From the NCBI GenBank assembly GCA_944323075.1, contig CALURC010000016.1:775446-839445 (forward strand): DNA of 64,000 bases. The letters run 5' to 3'. Of this stretch, positions 1-9,922 are shown in pieces. This DNA is from an uncultured Alistipes sp. (lineage in GTDB: Bacteria; Bacteroidota; Bacteroidia; Bacteroidales; Rikenellaceae). Positions within the stretch are counted from its first letter, which is position 1. Every line of letters starts with the position of its first letter. A program made the translations under genes and the position numbers. Below the pieces are notes generated by a model, which did not search any database, was not told the DNA's origin, and worked only from the letters and a program-made list of their open reading frames with translations.

Positions 1-23
1 TTCTTAAAAAAATAGTTCGGAAA

Positions 24-31
24 TAATTTTG
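24..31 (+). promoter_or_regulatory. Putative -7 promoter element of purL-murI
   Basis: The octamer TAATTTTG fits the Bacteroidota -7 consensus TAnnTTTG and lies about 55 nt before the purL ATG. A -33 box 19-21 nt upstream would fall at the window edge, where only TTC is visible, so the assignment rests on the -7 element alone. Confidence 0.4.
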
Positions 32-86
32 AATACGTATTTATTATCGAGTAATTATAATTAGCCACATATAAACCCTGATTGAG

Positions 87-3000
87 ATGATTCTGTTTTT
101 CAAAAAAGACAACACGATCTTTGCGGTACAAACAACCGTACAGTTTTCGGAAGAAGAGCTTTCCCGTTTGCAATGGCTACTTGGAGGTGCCGACCACATC
201 GATACGGAAAGTATCTCAGGCATTTTCATCGGTCCACGTCGTGAAATGATCACTCCGTGGAGTACAAACGCCGTTGAGATCACCCAAAACATGGGCCTGC
301 AAGGAATCATACGAATCGAAGAGTTCGTCGAAACAGATAATGAAGATACTCCGTTCGATCCTATGTTACGCAGAAAATACCATACGATCGATCAGGATGT
401 CTATACAATCAGCAAACAGCCCGACCCGATCGTCTACATCGACGACATGGTCGCCTATAACAAACAGGAAGGACTTGCCCTTAGCGAAGATGAAATCGCA
501 TATTTGGAAGAATTAAGCCGTCGTCTCGGCAGGAAATTGACAGACAGCGAAGTGTTCGGATTTTCACAGGTCAATTCGGAACACTGCCGCCACAAAATAT
601 TCAACGGAGAGTTTATCATCGATGGAGAGGAGAAAGATTCAACGCTGTTCGGGTTGATCAAAAAAACCACAAAGGAGCATCCGGGACGCGTTCTATCGGC
701 CTATAAAGACAACTGTGCCTTTATACAGGGACCCGAGATCGAGCAATTCGCACCGGCACGTCACGACACGTCGGACTACTTTGAGATCTCCGATTTCGAA
801 AGCGTTATTTCGGTCAAAGCCGAAACCCATAACTTTCCGACAACGGTCGAACCCTTCAACGGTGCAGCAACCGGTACGGGAGGTGAGATCCGTGACCGTA
901 TCGCCGGCGGTAAAGGCGCCTTCCCGATTGCAGGAACCGCCGTGTACATGACCGCCTATCCCCGTCTGGACGGCGGCCGTGAGTGGGAAAAACAGACCGA
1001 AGCCCGTGATTGGCTCTACCAAACACCGGAGGATATTCTGATCAAGGCATCGAACGGTGCCTCCGATTTCGGTAACAAATTCGGGCAACCGCTGATCTGC
1101 GGAAGCCTTCAAACATTCGAACATTTCGAAAACGGAAAGAAATACGGATTCGACAAAGTCATTATGCAGGCCGGTGGCATCGGATATGGCCGCAAACAAG
1201 ACAGTATCAAAGACGAACCCGAACCCGGAGACAAAGTAGTGTTGCTGGGTGGTGATAACTATCGCATCGGAATGGGCGGTGGTGCCGTGTCGTCGGTTGC
1301 CACAGGAGAGTATGCCGGAGCCATCGAGCTCAATGCGGTACAACGGTCGAACCCCGAAATGCAGAAACGGGTCTACAATGCAATCCGCGCCGTCTCGGAA
1401 GAGTCTCGCAACCCGATCATCTCGATCCACGACCACGGAGCCGGAGGTCACCTCAACTGTCTGAGTGAGCTGGTCGAAGCAACCGGCGGACGGATCGACA
1501 TGGAGTGCCTGCCGATCGGTGATCCTACACTCAGTGCCAAAGAGATCGTCGGCAATGAATCCCAAGAGCGTATGGGTCTGGTGATGGACAAGAAGGATAT
1601 CGAGCAGTTGCGGTTGATCTCAGAACGCGAACGGGCCCCGTTCTATGTCATCGGAGAGACGACCGGAGACATGCAATTCACCTTCGTCAACCATAAGACG
1701 AATGAAAAGCCAATCGATCTGAAGCTCGAGGATATGTTCGGCAAAGCTCCGCGTACGATCATGAACGACCATACGGTACAGGAGACCTTTGCAGAACCCG
1801 AATATCAGGCCGGAAACCTGCTTAAATATCTGCAGAACGTGCTCCAACTCGAAGGTGTAGCCTGCAAGGATTGGTTGACCAACAAGGTGGACCGTTCGGT
1901 GACGGGTCGTATCGCCATGCAGCAAACGACCGGTAGCATTCAGCTACCGCTGAACGACTGTGCCGTAGTGGCTCTCGATTTCCAAGGAAATCACGGAATC
2001 GCGACCTCCCTTGGACACGCTCCAGCTGCCGCACTGGCCGATGCTGCCAAAGGTTCGGTTCTGGCTATCACCGAGGCGCTGACCAACATCGTGTTCGCAG
2101 CAATCGATGGAGGTATCCACTCCGTATCGTTGAGTGCCAACTGGATGTGGCCCTGCAAGAACGAGGGAGAGGATGCCCGCCTGTATCGCGCCGTTGAAGC
2201 GGCAAGCGATTACGCACAGGCTCTCGGAATCAACATCCCGACCGGCAAGGACTCGCTTTCGATGACCCAGAAATACCGTGACGGCGAGTTGGTTTATGCT
2301 CCGGGAACGGTTATCATCACCGCAGCAGCCGAAGTCTCGGACATTCGGAAATCCATATCCCCTGCACTGAAACATACCAAGAGCCAATTGGTCTATGTAG
2401 ACATGAGCCGCTCGGCATTCAATCTCGGTGGCAGTAGCTTCGCACAAACGTTGGGCTTTGTCGGATCGAACGTACCGACAGTTGAGTCTGCCGACTACTT
2501 TATCAAGGCATTCACCGCCGTACAAGAGCTGATCAACGCAGGAAAAGTTCTTGCGGGACACGATATTTCGGCCGGAGGTCTGATCACTACATTGCTGGAG
2601 ATGACATTTGCCGACAACGTCAGTGGTATGGACCTGAGTTTCGCGGCTCTCGGTGAACCGGATACGATCAAGGTGCTGTTCAGCGAAAAACCGGCTTTGG
2701 TGCTGCAAGTCGAAAACGGTATTCAGGTTTGTGAGGATCTGAAATTTGCAGGCGTCGACGCCTACGTGATCGGCGACGTAAATCAAGAGCGCCGTTTCAG
2801 CTTCACACACAACGGTCTCGACATGGAGCTGTTGATCGACGACCTGCGCGACACGTGGTTCAAGACCTCCTACCTGCTCGACCGTCGTCAGAGCGGTACG
2901 CAGAAGGCTTCGGAACGGTTTGCCAACTACAAGAAGCAGGAGCTCGTCTACTCCTTCCCCGAATCGTTTACAGGAAAACTGGCTCAATGGAATATAGAAC

Positions 3001-3788
3001 CCAGTCGAAGAAAACCGACCGGAATCAAGGCGGCCATCATCCGCGAAAAGGGAATCAACGGCGACCGGGAGATGGCATGGTGCATATATCTGGCCGGAAT
3101 GGATGTCAAGGACGTACACATGACCGACCTGATCTCCGGACGTGAAACCCTCGAAGAGGTCAATATGATTGTCTTCCCGGGCGGATTCTCAAACTCCGAC
3201 GTTCTGGGTTCCGCAAAAGGTTGGGCCGGAGCGTTCCTCTACAATCCGAAAGCCAAAGAGGCGCTCGACCGCTTCTTTGCACGTCCCGACACGCTTTCGT
3301 TAGGAGTCTGCAACGGTTGTCAGCTGATGATCGAACTGGGGCTCATCACTCCAGGCCACAAAGATAAACCCCGCATGCTGCACAACGACAGCCACAAGTT
3401 CGAATCGACCTTTGTCGGAGTCACCATCGAACCGAACGATTCGGTCATGCTGAAAACGTTGGCAGGTAGCAAACTCGGCATCTGGATTGCACACGGAGAG
3501 GGTAAATTCTCTCTCCCGTACGAAGAGAGCTGCTATAACATTCCGATGAAGTACCTCTATCCCGAATATCCGGCCAATCCGAACGGCAGCGATTACAACG
3601 CCGCAGCCCTCTGCTCGGTCGACGGACGTCATCTGGCCATGATGCCCCACCTCGAACGTGCCATCCGTCCGTGGAACTGGCCCTACTATCCGGAAAACCG
3701 GACCGAAGACGAGGTTACACCGTGGATCGAGGCCTTCGTCAACGCCCGCAAATGGATCGAACGGAAAAAAGCGACAAGCCATGAATAA
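87..3788 (+). CDS. purL: Phosphoribosylformylglycinamidine synthase, single-chain
   Basis: This enzyme converts FGAR, glutamine and ATP to FGAM in step four of de novo purine synthesis, in the cytoplasm. At 1233 residues it is the large form that fuses the N-terminal linker domain, two PurM-like synthetase halves and a C-terminal class I glutamine amidotransferase. The amidotransferase nucleophile is visible as Cys1075 in the context LGVCNGCQLM, with the His1188/Glu1190 pair in PHLERA. The start MILFFKK matches the family N-terminus. The 3' end overlaps murI by 8 nt (ATGAATAA), which suggests translational coupling. Nothing in the protein looks degraded. Confidence 0.97.
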   Translation: MILFFKKDNTIFAVQTTVQFSEEELSRLQWLLGGADHIDTESISGIFIGPRREMITPWSTNAVEITQNMGLQGIIRIEEFVETDNEDTPFDPMLRRKYHTIDQDVYTISKQPDPIVYIDDMVAYNKQEGLALSEDEIAYLEELSRRLGRKLTDSEVFGFSQVNSEHCRHKIFNGEFIIDGEEKDSTLFGLIKKTTKEHPGRVLSAYKDNCAFIQGPEIEQFAPARHDTSDYFEISDFESVISVKAETHNFPTTVEPFNGAATGTGGEIRDRIAGGKGAFPIAGTAVYMTAYPRLDGGREWEKQTEARDWLYQTPEDILIKASNGASDFGNKFGQPLICGSLQTFEHFENGKKYGFDKVIMQAGGIGYGRKQDSIKDEPEPGDKVVLLGGDNYRIGMGGGAVSSVATGEYAGAIELNAVQRSNPEMQKRVYNAIRAVSEESRNPIISIHDHGAGGHLNCLSELVEATGGRIDMECLPIGDPTLSAKEIVGNESQERMGLVMDKKDIEQLRLISERERAPFYVIGETTGDMQFTFVNHKTNEKPIDLKLEDMFGKAPRTIMNDHTVQETFAEPEYQAGNLLKYLQNVLQLEGVACKDWLTNKVDRSVTGRIAMQQTTGSIQLPLNDCAVVALDFQGNHGIATSLGHAPAAALADAAKGSVLAITEALTNIVFAAIDGGIHSVSLSANWMWPCKNEGEDARLYRAVEAASDYAQALGINIPTGKDSLSMTQKYRDGELVYAPGTVIITAAAEVSDIRKSISPALKHTKSQLVYVDMSRSAFNLGGSSFAQTLGFVGSNVPTVESADYFIKAFTAVQELINAGKVLAGHDISAGGLITTLLEMTFADNVSGMDLSFAALGEPDTIKVLFSEKPALVLQVENGIQVCEDLKFAGVDAYVIGDVNQERRFSFTHNGLDMELLIDDLRDTWFKTSYLLDRRQSGTQKASERFANYKKQELVYSFPESFTGKLAQWNIEPSRRKPTGIKAAIIREKGINGDREMAWCIYLAGMDVKDVHMTDLISGRETLEEVNMIVFPGGFSNSDVLGSAKGWAGAFLYNPKAKEALDRFFARPDTLSLGVCNGCQLMIELGLITPGHKDKPRMLHNDSHKFESTFVGVTIEPNDSVMLKTLAGSKLGIWIAHGEGKFSLPYEESCYNIPMKYLYPEYPANPNGSDYNAAALCSVDGRHLAMMPHLERAIRPWNWPYYPENRTEDEVTPWIEAFVNARKWIERKKATSHE

Positions 3789-4563
3789 TGCTCCGATAGG
3801 GGTTTTCGATTCGGGTCTGGGTGGACTAACCGTATGGAGCGAGCTCTACCGGAAAATGCCCGAAGAGTCGTTGATCTACTTCGGCGATGGAAAGAACTGC
3901 CCCTATGGGGATCAACCGCGCGAAAAGGTGATCTCCTATGTCGACGATGCCGTACGGAGGCTGATCGACAAGGGTGTCAAGATGATCGTGATCGCTTGTA
4001 ACGCTGCGACAGCCGTCGCCATCGACTATCTGCGAAAAACCTATCCCATTCCGTTTATCGGATTGGAACCGGCCGTAAAACCGGCGGCTCTTTCGTCGAA
4101 GAGCGGCGTGATCGGCATTCTGGCTACCAAGGCGACATTAGAGGGACGGCTGTTTCGAGAGACTTCACAACGCTATGCCGACCGGGTCCGAATTCTGGCT
4201 CAAGTCGGAGAGGGATTCGTTGAGCTGGTCGAAGAGAATCGGGAACAGAGTCCAGAAGCGGAACAGATCGTAGGAAAACTGCTTCGTCCTATGCTCGAAG
4301 CGGGAGCCGACCGGATTGTTCTGGGATGTACGCACTACCCTTTTCTTGCAGGAGTCATGCGGCAAATCATCGCCGGCCGTAACGTAGAACTGATCCAACC
4401 CGCTGAAGCTGTCGAACGGCAGACAGAAGCCGTCATGCAAAAATTCGACCTCCGGGCCGAAAGCGGACATCTTCCTACTTATGAATTCTGTACCTGCGCC
4501 AACGAGGCCTACCGCCAACGATTAATCGCCAAAAGCGAGACGGCCAAACAAATGATTTTTTAA
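3781..4563 (+). CDS. murI: Glutamate racemase
   Basis: Interconverts L- and D-glutamate to supply D-Glu for peptidoglycan. The 260-residue protein begins MNNAPIGVFDSGLGGLT, the typical MurI N-terminus, and has both catalytic cysteines: Cys73 in ACNAATA and Cys183 in GCTHYP. I chose the ATG overlapping the purL stop because the family start motif follows immediately; longer readings run into purL. Pairing with purL makes a small two-gene transcription unit, and the -7 element of ftsK overlaps its stop codon. Confidence 0.96.
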   Translation: MNNAPIGVFDSGLGGLTVWSELYRKMPEESLIYFGDGKNCPYGDQPREKVISYVDDAVRRLIDKGVKMIVIACNAATAVAIDYLRKTYPIPFIGLEPAVKPAALSSKSGVIGILATKATLEGRLFRETSQRYADRVRILAQVGEGFVELVEENREQSPEAEQIVGKLLRPMLEAGADRIVLGCTHYPFLAGVMRQIIAGRNVELIQPAEAVERQTEAVMQKFDLRAESGHLPTYEFCTCANEAYRQRLIAKSETAKQMIF

Positions 4564-4568
4564 CTTTG
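4561..4568 (+). promoter_or_regulatory. Putative -7 promoter element of ftsK
   Basis: TAACTTTG matches TAnnTTTG and begins on the TAA stop of murI, 61 nt before the ftsK ATG. No clear -33 TTTG is visible 19-21 nt upstream, so this is a partial match. Confidence 0.35.
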
Positions 4569-4628
4569 TAACGGGGAGAGCAATTCTACGTTCAACGTTC
4601 GAAGGATTCCCGACAGCAAACACGCAAC

Positions 4629-7409
4629 ATGGCAGCAAAGAAAAATACAGCAAAACAACAGAAGGCCGAGGGAATAAGCGATACGAAGCGATGGATCTAT
4701 GGATTCGCGTTGCTGTTCTTCGCTCTGTTCCTCACCATATCGGTCATCTCCTTCTTTTTTTCATGGAAAGATGATCAGAATATTACGTGGAGTCACCTCT
4801 TCGGTGGAGGCGATCCCGTATTAGGAGAAGCCGAAAATTGGGGTGGAAAGTTAGGAGCTCTTCTGGCACGTTTGCTGGTAGCTGATGGATTCGGCCTCTT
4901 TGGACTGTGTATTCCGGTCGTACTGATCATCCTGTCGTTGCGCATCATGCGATTCCGCCCTACATTGTTGCGCAAATCGGTCCGACTGACTCTGATTCTG
5001 ATGATCCTTGGCTCTCTGACTTTGGGACTGCTCTTCAATGGCCGGTGGGAGGTCTTCGGCACCGGATTGGGTGGACGGCACGGAATCGAAATATCGGAGT
5101 GGTTAGTCTCGATATTGGGGACTTTAGGTACCGGCTTGCTGCTACTGCTCTCGATCATATTGTATGCGATATACATCAACCGGAATACAATTTCGCTGAT
5201 TAACCGCGTAGGAAAAGGACTTGTAGACAATGGCAAAAAAGTTGGAGAAAAGGTCGGAGAAGCTGTATCCTCGACTGCAGCCGAGCTCATCGGTACCCAC
5301 GACAAGTCACATCCTGCCGCAAAAAGCGACAACGTACAGAAATCAACCGACCAGAAGCAGAAGGCACAACGACAACAGGAAGAAGATGATGAAGATCCAT
5401 TTATCGTCCGAAACGGGTCGGATGACGATCCTCCGCTCTATCCGGGTGAACTAATCGACGACAACGGATTTACGATCGTCGACCGGTCACGAGTCCCGTC
5501 ATTCGAGGAGAAAGACTCACACGGACCTGTCCGGAAAGGAAAGGTCGAAGTGGACGATGCCGGTTTTGTCATTACGGATCTGAATGCACCGACACCAACT
5601 CCCGATCCGGTAGAAGATGAAAACGGATTTGTCGTCCAATACGCCAATGGGGACGAACAGGATACGCCCTCGACGCAACCGACACCAAACGTACAGCCGG
5701 AATACCGCCCGACTTTCACGGCACCAACACCGACTCCGGCGCCGAAACTCACTGATGTACAGATTTCTCACTCCGAAAATGCTTTTGTAGCATCCGTTCC
5801 GGAGAGCATGCAGATCGAGGAGCGGAGCGATCTGCAACTCGAACGACTGCCCGAAGACCAGAGTCTGAGCGACGACCAGATCGAAAGCACGCTGTATGAC
5901 CCGACTTTGGAGCTTTCCACTTACCAACGACCTCCGATTGAACTTCTCGAAGATCACAGCGTCGAGGTGAGCGTTTCGAGCGAGGAGTTAGTCGAAAACC
6001 GGAACCGCATCAAGGAGACCCTCGAAAATTTCGGCATTAAAACGGTCAATATCAAAGCTACGGTAGGGCCCACTGTTACGCTATACGAGATCGTTCAGGC
6101 TCCGGGTGTCCGCATTTCGAAGATCAAGAATCTGGAAGATGATATAGCCCAAAGCCTTGCCGCATTGGGAATCCGAATCATTGCCCCGATCCCCGGAAAG
6201 GGAACGATCGGTATCGAGGTCCCCAACAAGGATAAAAAGATCGTCTCGATGTATTCGGTCATCAAATCGGCCAAGTTTCAAGAGTCGACATACGATATTC
6301 CTGTCGTTTTGGGAAAAACGATCCAGAACGAAACCTTCGTCATCGATTTGGCCAAAATGCCCCACCTGCTGGTTGCCGGAGCTACGGGACAAGGAAAGTC
6401 GGTCGGACTGAACGCCATCATCACCTCTCTGCTCTACAAGAAGCATCCGGCTGAACTCAAGTTGGTTCTGATCGATCCCAAAAAGGTCGAACTGACCCTC
6501 TACTCGAAACTGGAACGGCACTTTTTGGCCAAAATGCCAGGCGAAGAAGAGGCGATCATCACCGATACGCACAAGGTTGTCTATACGCTCAATTCGCTCT
6601 GCACCGAGATGGATGAACGCTACAACCTGTTGCGTGCAGCCGAGGTCCGCAAGATCACCGAATACAACGACAAGTTCGTTCACCGCAGGCTCAATCCCAA
6701 CAAGGGACACCGTTACCTGCCCTATATCGTGGTGATTATCGACGAGTTTGCCGATCTGATCATGACGGCGGGACGCGAAATCGAGACACCGATCGCCCGT
6801 CTTGCACAGTTGGCACGTGCCGTGGGAATCCATCTGGTTATCGCCACACAACGGCCTACGACCAACATCATTACCGGAGTTATCAAGGCCAACTTCCCGG
6901 CGCGTATCGCATTCCGTGTTACCTCGATGGTCGACTCACGGACCATCATCGACCAACCCGGAGCCAACCAGCTGATCGGACGCGGCGATATGTTGATCTC
7001 GACCGGTAATGACCTGATCCGTGTTCAGTGTGCATTCGTCGACACGCCCGAAATCGAACGGATTACCGAATTCATTGCCAACCAACGAGGCTACACGGGA
7101 GCTTATGAGCTTCCGGAATATACTCCGGAAAACGGTGATTCATCGGGTGCTGCAGGAAGCAAATCGGGCGACATGTCGCAATTAGACAGTATGTTCGAAG
7201 AGGTGGCACAATTCGTTGTACAGAATCAAGTGGGATCGACCTCCTCCATCCAACGCCGTTTCTCTATCGGATATAACCGTGCGGGAAGAATCATGGACCA
7301 GTTGGAGATGGCCGGTATCGTCGGAAAGGCCGAAGGTAGCAAACCGAGAGAGGTTCTGATTCAAGACATGATGTCGTTGGAACACATACTCTCGTCACTC
7401 GACAGGTGA
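4629..7409 (+). CDS. ftsK: DNA translocase FtsK
   Basis: Septum-anchored DNA pump that clears chromosome ends and activates XerCD recombination at dif. The 926 residues show an N-terminal block of about four membrane helices (residues 20-190), a low-complexity acidic and Pro/Thr-rich linker to about 420, an alpha/beta motor with Walker A GATGQGKS near residue 584, and a C-terminal gamma winged-helix domain (from about 850, with QRRFSIGYNRAGRIM) that reads KOPS-type sites. Length and order are normal for Bacteroidota. A LolA-like gene follows 67 nt downstream, a linkage I recall from other Bacteroidales. Confidence 0.96.
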   Translation: MAAKKNTAKQQKAEGISDTKRWIYGFALLFFALFLTISVISFFFSWKDDQNITWSHLFGGGDPVLGEAENWGGKLGALLARLLVADGFGLFGLCIPVVLIILSLRIMRFRPTLLRKSVRLTLILMILGSLTLGLLFNGRWEVFGTGLGGRHGIEISEWLVSILGTLGTGLLLLLSIILYAIYINRNTISLINRVGKGLVDNGKKVGEKVGEAVSSTAAELIGTHDKSHPAAKSDNVQKSTDQKQKAQRQQEEDDEDPFIVRNGSDDDPPLYPGELIDDNGFTIVDRSRVPSFEEKDSHGPVRKGKVEVDDAGFVITDLNAPTPTPDPVEDENGFVVQYANGDEQDTPSTQPTPNVQPEYRPTFTAPTPTPAPKLTDVQISHSENAFVASVPESMQIEERSDLQLERLPEDQSLSDDQIESTLYDPTLELSTYQRPPIELLEDHSVEVSVSSEELVENRNRIKETLENFGIKTVNIKATVGPTVTLYEIVQAPGVRISKIKNLEDDIAQSLAALGIRIIAPIPGKGTIGIEVPNKDKKIVSMYSVIKSAKFQESTYDIPVVLGKTIQNETFVIDLAKMPHLLVAGATGQGKSVGLNAIITSLLYKKHPAELKLVLIDPKKVELTLYSKLERHFLAKMPGEEEAIITDTHKVVYTLNSLCTEMDERYNLLRAAEVRKITEYNDKFVHRRLNPNKGHRYLPYIVVIIDEFADLIMTAGREIETPIARLAQLARAVGIHLVIATQRPTTNIITGVIKANFPARIAFRVTSMVDSRTIIDQPGANQLIGRGDMLISTGNDLIRVQCAFVDTPEIERITEFIANQRGYTGAYELPEYTPENGDSSGAAGSKSGDMSQLDSMFEEVAQFVVQNQVGSTSSIQRRFSIGYNRAGRIMDQLEMAGIVGKAEGSKPREVLIQDMMSLEHILSSLDR

Positions 7410-7476
7410 TAATAACGCTTCTAAATACGAATAGGTCCCCCTTACTCGTTATCTTCAAAAACGATTGATCGGAAAC

Positions 7477-8115
7477 ATGAAACGCAAACTATACTATCTC
7501 ACTGCGCTTGTACTTTGCCTGACGGCGGTGAGTATGCAGGCACAGGATCGGGGAACAACCCTCGTCGATGCCCTTGCAAAAAAAATGACCGGCTACAAAA
7601 ACTACCGGATCGAATTTACGGCCGACATGGAGAATGAATTTTCGGAGCTTCCCGGAAAGATCATTGTAGGCGGATCCTGTTACCGGGTAGAGATTAATGA
7701 TTATGAGGTCTCCTGCGACGGCAAGAATCTCTATACCTATAACACGAATGAGGACGAGGTAACGATCGAGAAGGCTGATCCGACCGACCCATCTCCATTG
7801 ACCAATCCGGCCCGATTTTTTCAATCGGGGTTGAAAGATTTTCAATGTATCTACAAAGGGACTGGAACCGTAAACGGGAAAAAAGTCGAACGGATCGAGT
7901 TGGTTCCTGCCAAACAGCAAGCCGGCGGTTGTCGATCGATTTTACTTGCTTTGGATCAAAATGCGCTGCCCGTAGCTATCGAGTATCTGACCGAGGGAGC
8001 CGCCCCAATCTCCATCACAATACAGAAGGTCGTCCCGCTTACAGAGATACCTTCCGATACGTTTATCTTCAACCGGAAAGCACATCCCGAGGTAGAAGTT
8101 ATCGATTTCAGATAA
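7477..8115 (+). CDS. LolA-like outer-membrane lipoprotein carrier
   Basis: A 212-residue exported protein with a signal peptide (MKRKLYYLTALVLCLTAVSM then QAQD) and the LolA-type half-barrel pattern, including the central stretch with NPARFFQSGLKDFQC. Known LolA proteins carry lipoproteins across the periplasm to the outer membrane; that role is inferred here by family. An upstream in-frame TTG at 7465 is possible, but the ATG at 7477 gives a clean signal peptide. It follows ftsK and is probably cotranscribed with it. A lolD-like ATPase is also present in the window, about 10 kb away. Confidence 0.8.
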   Translation: MKRKLYYLTALVLCLTAVSMQAQDRGTTLVDALAKKMTGYKNYRIEFTADMENEFSELPGKIIVGGSCYRVEINDYEVSCDGKNLYTYNTNEDEVTIEKADPTDPSPLTNPARFFQSGLKDFQCIYKGTGTVNGKKVERIELVPAKQQAGGCRSILLALDQNALPVAIEYLTEGAAPISITIQKVVPLTEIPSDTFIFNRKAHPEVEVIDFR

Positions 8116-8142
8116 TCGACTCTTCCCGCTATCTACTAAAAC

Positions 8143-8817
8143 TTACAAATACTCCAACTGCCACTCCAATTCCGAGGCAAGGGATTTTAGAGCCGCGTCG
8201 TCCGTCGATGCGTATGTAACAATGGCTTTCTGTACTCGTTCCCGATAGGCCGGGAACGTTTTGGCTAACTTGATAAAAAGAGATGTGACTCCTCGCGCAA
8301 GGTTACCCTCCAACTCACCCGAGCCTCGGGCAATCCGATCCGCCGCATTGAAAACAGCTTCGATCCAATCCCCCTCGCTTTCCGGACGCACAACCGCCAC
8401 CGCAGTCAGCAAACCCGCATAACGCTTCATCGCAGCATCGGACTCCATCCACTCCATTGCGACAGGTCCGGCTACAGATGGCGCCACGTACCGAAACAGC
8501 GCATACACCGTCTGTTCTACCTGCTCCGAATAGACAAAATCCTCGGCCCACTTCCGCATCTGCTCCGCATCGACCTGCTGCGGATCATCGACCCACGCTG
8601 CCGCAAACTTCAACTCCCGGACCTGTTGCTTATAGAGCAACTGCGCCAACGAGTGATTCGGAGCATAGGGCTTCGCAATATCGCGTATCGTCGGGAAAGA
8701 GACGCCATAATTGAGCGGATAATTCACCCCCCGCTGCTGCATCGCCTCGACCACTGCCCCGTTCATCTCTTTGCGCAAACGGCTCAGCAGACGGATCATC
8801 AACGCAGTATCGTCCAT
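8143..8817 (-). CDS. AlkD-like DNA alkylation repair / HEAT-like protein
   Basis: A 224-residue helical protein without signal peptide. The early stretch with GVSFPTIRDIAKPYAPNHSLAQLLY followed by WVDDPQ and an EQVEQTVYALF helix resembles the HEAT-like repeats of AlkD-family DNA glycosylases, which excise alkylated bases without flipping them. It is somewhat short for AlkD, and I cannot confirm the catalytic Trp/Asp/Arg set by eye, so a non-catalytic helical-repeat protein is possible. Only 7 nt separate it from the upstream DUF4831 gene, so the two are probably one transcript. Confidence 0.6.
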   Translation of the reverse strand: MDDTALMIRLLSRLRKEMNGAVVEAMQQRGVNYPLNYGVSFPTIRDIAKPYAPNHSLAQLLYKQQVRELKFAAAWVDDPQQVDAEQMRKWAEDFVYSEQVEQTVYALFRYVAPSVAGPVAMEWMESDAAMKRYAGLLTAVAVVRPESEGDWIEAVFNAADRIARGSGELEGNLARGVTSLFIKLAKTFPAYRERVQKAIVTYASTDDAALKSLASELEWQLEYL

Positions 8818-8824
8818 CGGCTCG

Positions 8825-9850
8825 CTACTTTATCGCCGAAACGGGCATCTGAACGATCACTCCGTATTGGTAGATGGGCATCCTTTCAACGGCAATTTCG
8901 CGGTTCCCGTCCGTCAACCGGCAATTCACCATATCGGCAATCCGGTAGTAAATCGAGCCCTTGGCATTACTTTTCTGTCCTACCCACGGAGAGTTGGCTG
9001 TCTTTCCTTCGGGATTAAGCTCCAGCGTAATGGGGCGGCCCGAAAGATCGGATGCGGGCAACAAGCCTCCGTTCTCCGAAAAACGGCATACGACCACCGT
9101 GTTCTCGCCGGCCTGAGGAATGACACTAAACTCCTCAACAACACGTTGCCGATACTGCTTGCCCAAGAACAGCGACAGATACTCCTGTTCCAAACGATCG
9201 ATTTCATCCAACGCTGCTTTCAAACCGCCCCCGAATACATTTTCGCCAGCTTCACCTGTCACAAGATCGATCCGGTGCCGACGCAACGAAAAGATCATTT
9301 CAGCTGCCTCAGAAGCCAAGGTCTCGAGGCTCTTGTTCATGGTGCTTTGCTTGTCTACGGGAACCTGAAGGAAAGCAGTATCACATGCGACATAAGATAC
9401 GACATCGACATTACCGTCTTTAGCTCCCGGTTTTACAGGTTTTGCAGGAGTCAATTTCAACGCAGGCATTCCATCCAATGGAGGAGCCATCAGCCCCTCC
9501 GGAGTCGAAACATACAGACCGGCAGGACCTTTGTCTGGATTGTCAAGAGCATACACTTCTGAAGGATCAGCCTCCTGACAACTGGTTATCGTCGCTTGTT
9601 TGATCGAAAAAACATTTTTATCGGATAGAGGAGCCATAACGCCCAACAGTTTCTGAGCAAACCGAGCATACGGGCCCACCTTCACGCACTCCTTTTCGGC
9701 AACAATGCGGACTTTCACCACCGTTTGAGGTAAAGCATAAGCCACCGAATTGGGATTTGACAGATTATCCGTTTTATAAGCTTTAACTTGCGCCGACACT
9801 CCCGTTGCTATACAAACCGAGAGCATCGATGTAACGATCAGTTTTTTCAT
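8825..9850 (-). CDS. DUF4831 family exported protein
   Basis: A 341-residue protein with a signal peptide (MKKLIVTSMLSVCIATGVSAQ). The body, with repeated Val/Tyr-rich strands and motifs such as YALPQTVVKVRI near the start and GVYVSTPEGL-like text in the middle, matches my recollection of DUF4831, a family largely restricted to Bacteroidota and of unknown function. It probably acts in the periplasm or at the outer membrane. It leads the two-gene unit with the AlkD-like gene. A possible -7 element (TAACTTTG on the minus strand, 9894-9901) sits 44 nt upstream without a good -33 partner. Confidence 0.7.
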   Translation of the reverse strand: MKKLIVTSMLSVCIATGVSAQVKAYKTDNLSNPNSVAYALPQTVVKVRIVAEKECVKVGPYARFAQKLLGVMAPLSDKNVFSIKQATITSCQEADPSEVYALDNPDKGPAGLYVSTPEGLMAPPLDGMPALKLTPAKPVKPGAKDGNVDVVSYVACDTAFLQVPVDKQSTMNKSLETLASEAAEMIFSLRRHRIDLVTGEAGENVFGGGLKAALDEIDRLEQEYLSLFLGKQYRQRVVEEFSVIPQAGENTVVVCRFSENGGLLPASDLSGRPITLELNPEGKTANSPWVGQKSNAKGSIYYRIADMVNCRLTDGNREIAVERMPIYQYGVIVQMPVSAIK

Positions 9851-9922
9851 AATTCACCTCTGTTAATTTCAATCGTCGTGATCCGACTCGAAACAAAGTT
9901 ACACTATATTTCGGAACTCCGA

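Noticed and set aside
1944..3119. 391-codon open frame antisense to purL
   Set aside because: It lies wholly inside purL and reflects its codon bias. The other long frames antisense to purL, ftsK and the M23 gene were rejected on the same grounds.
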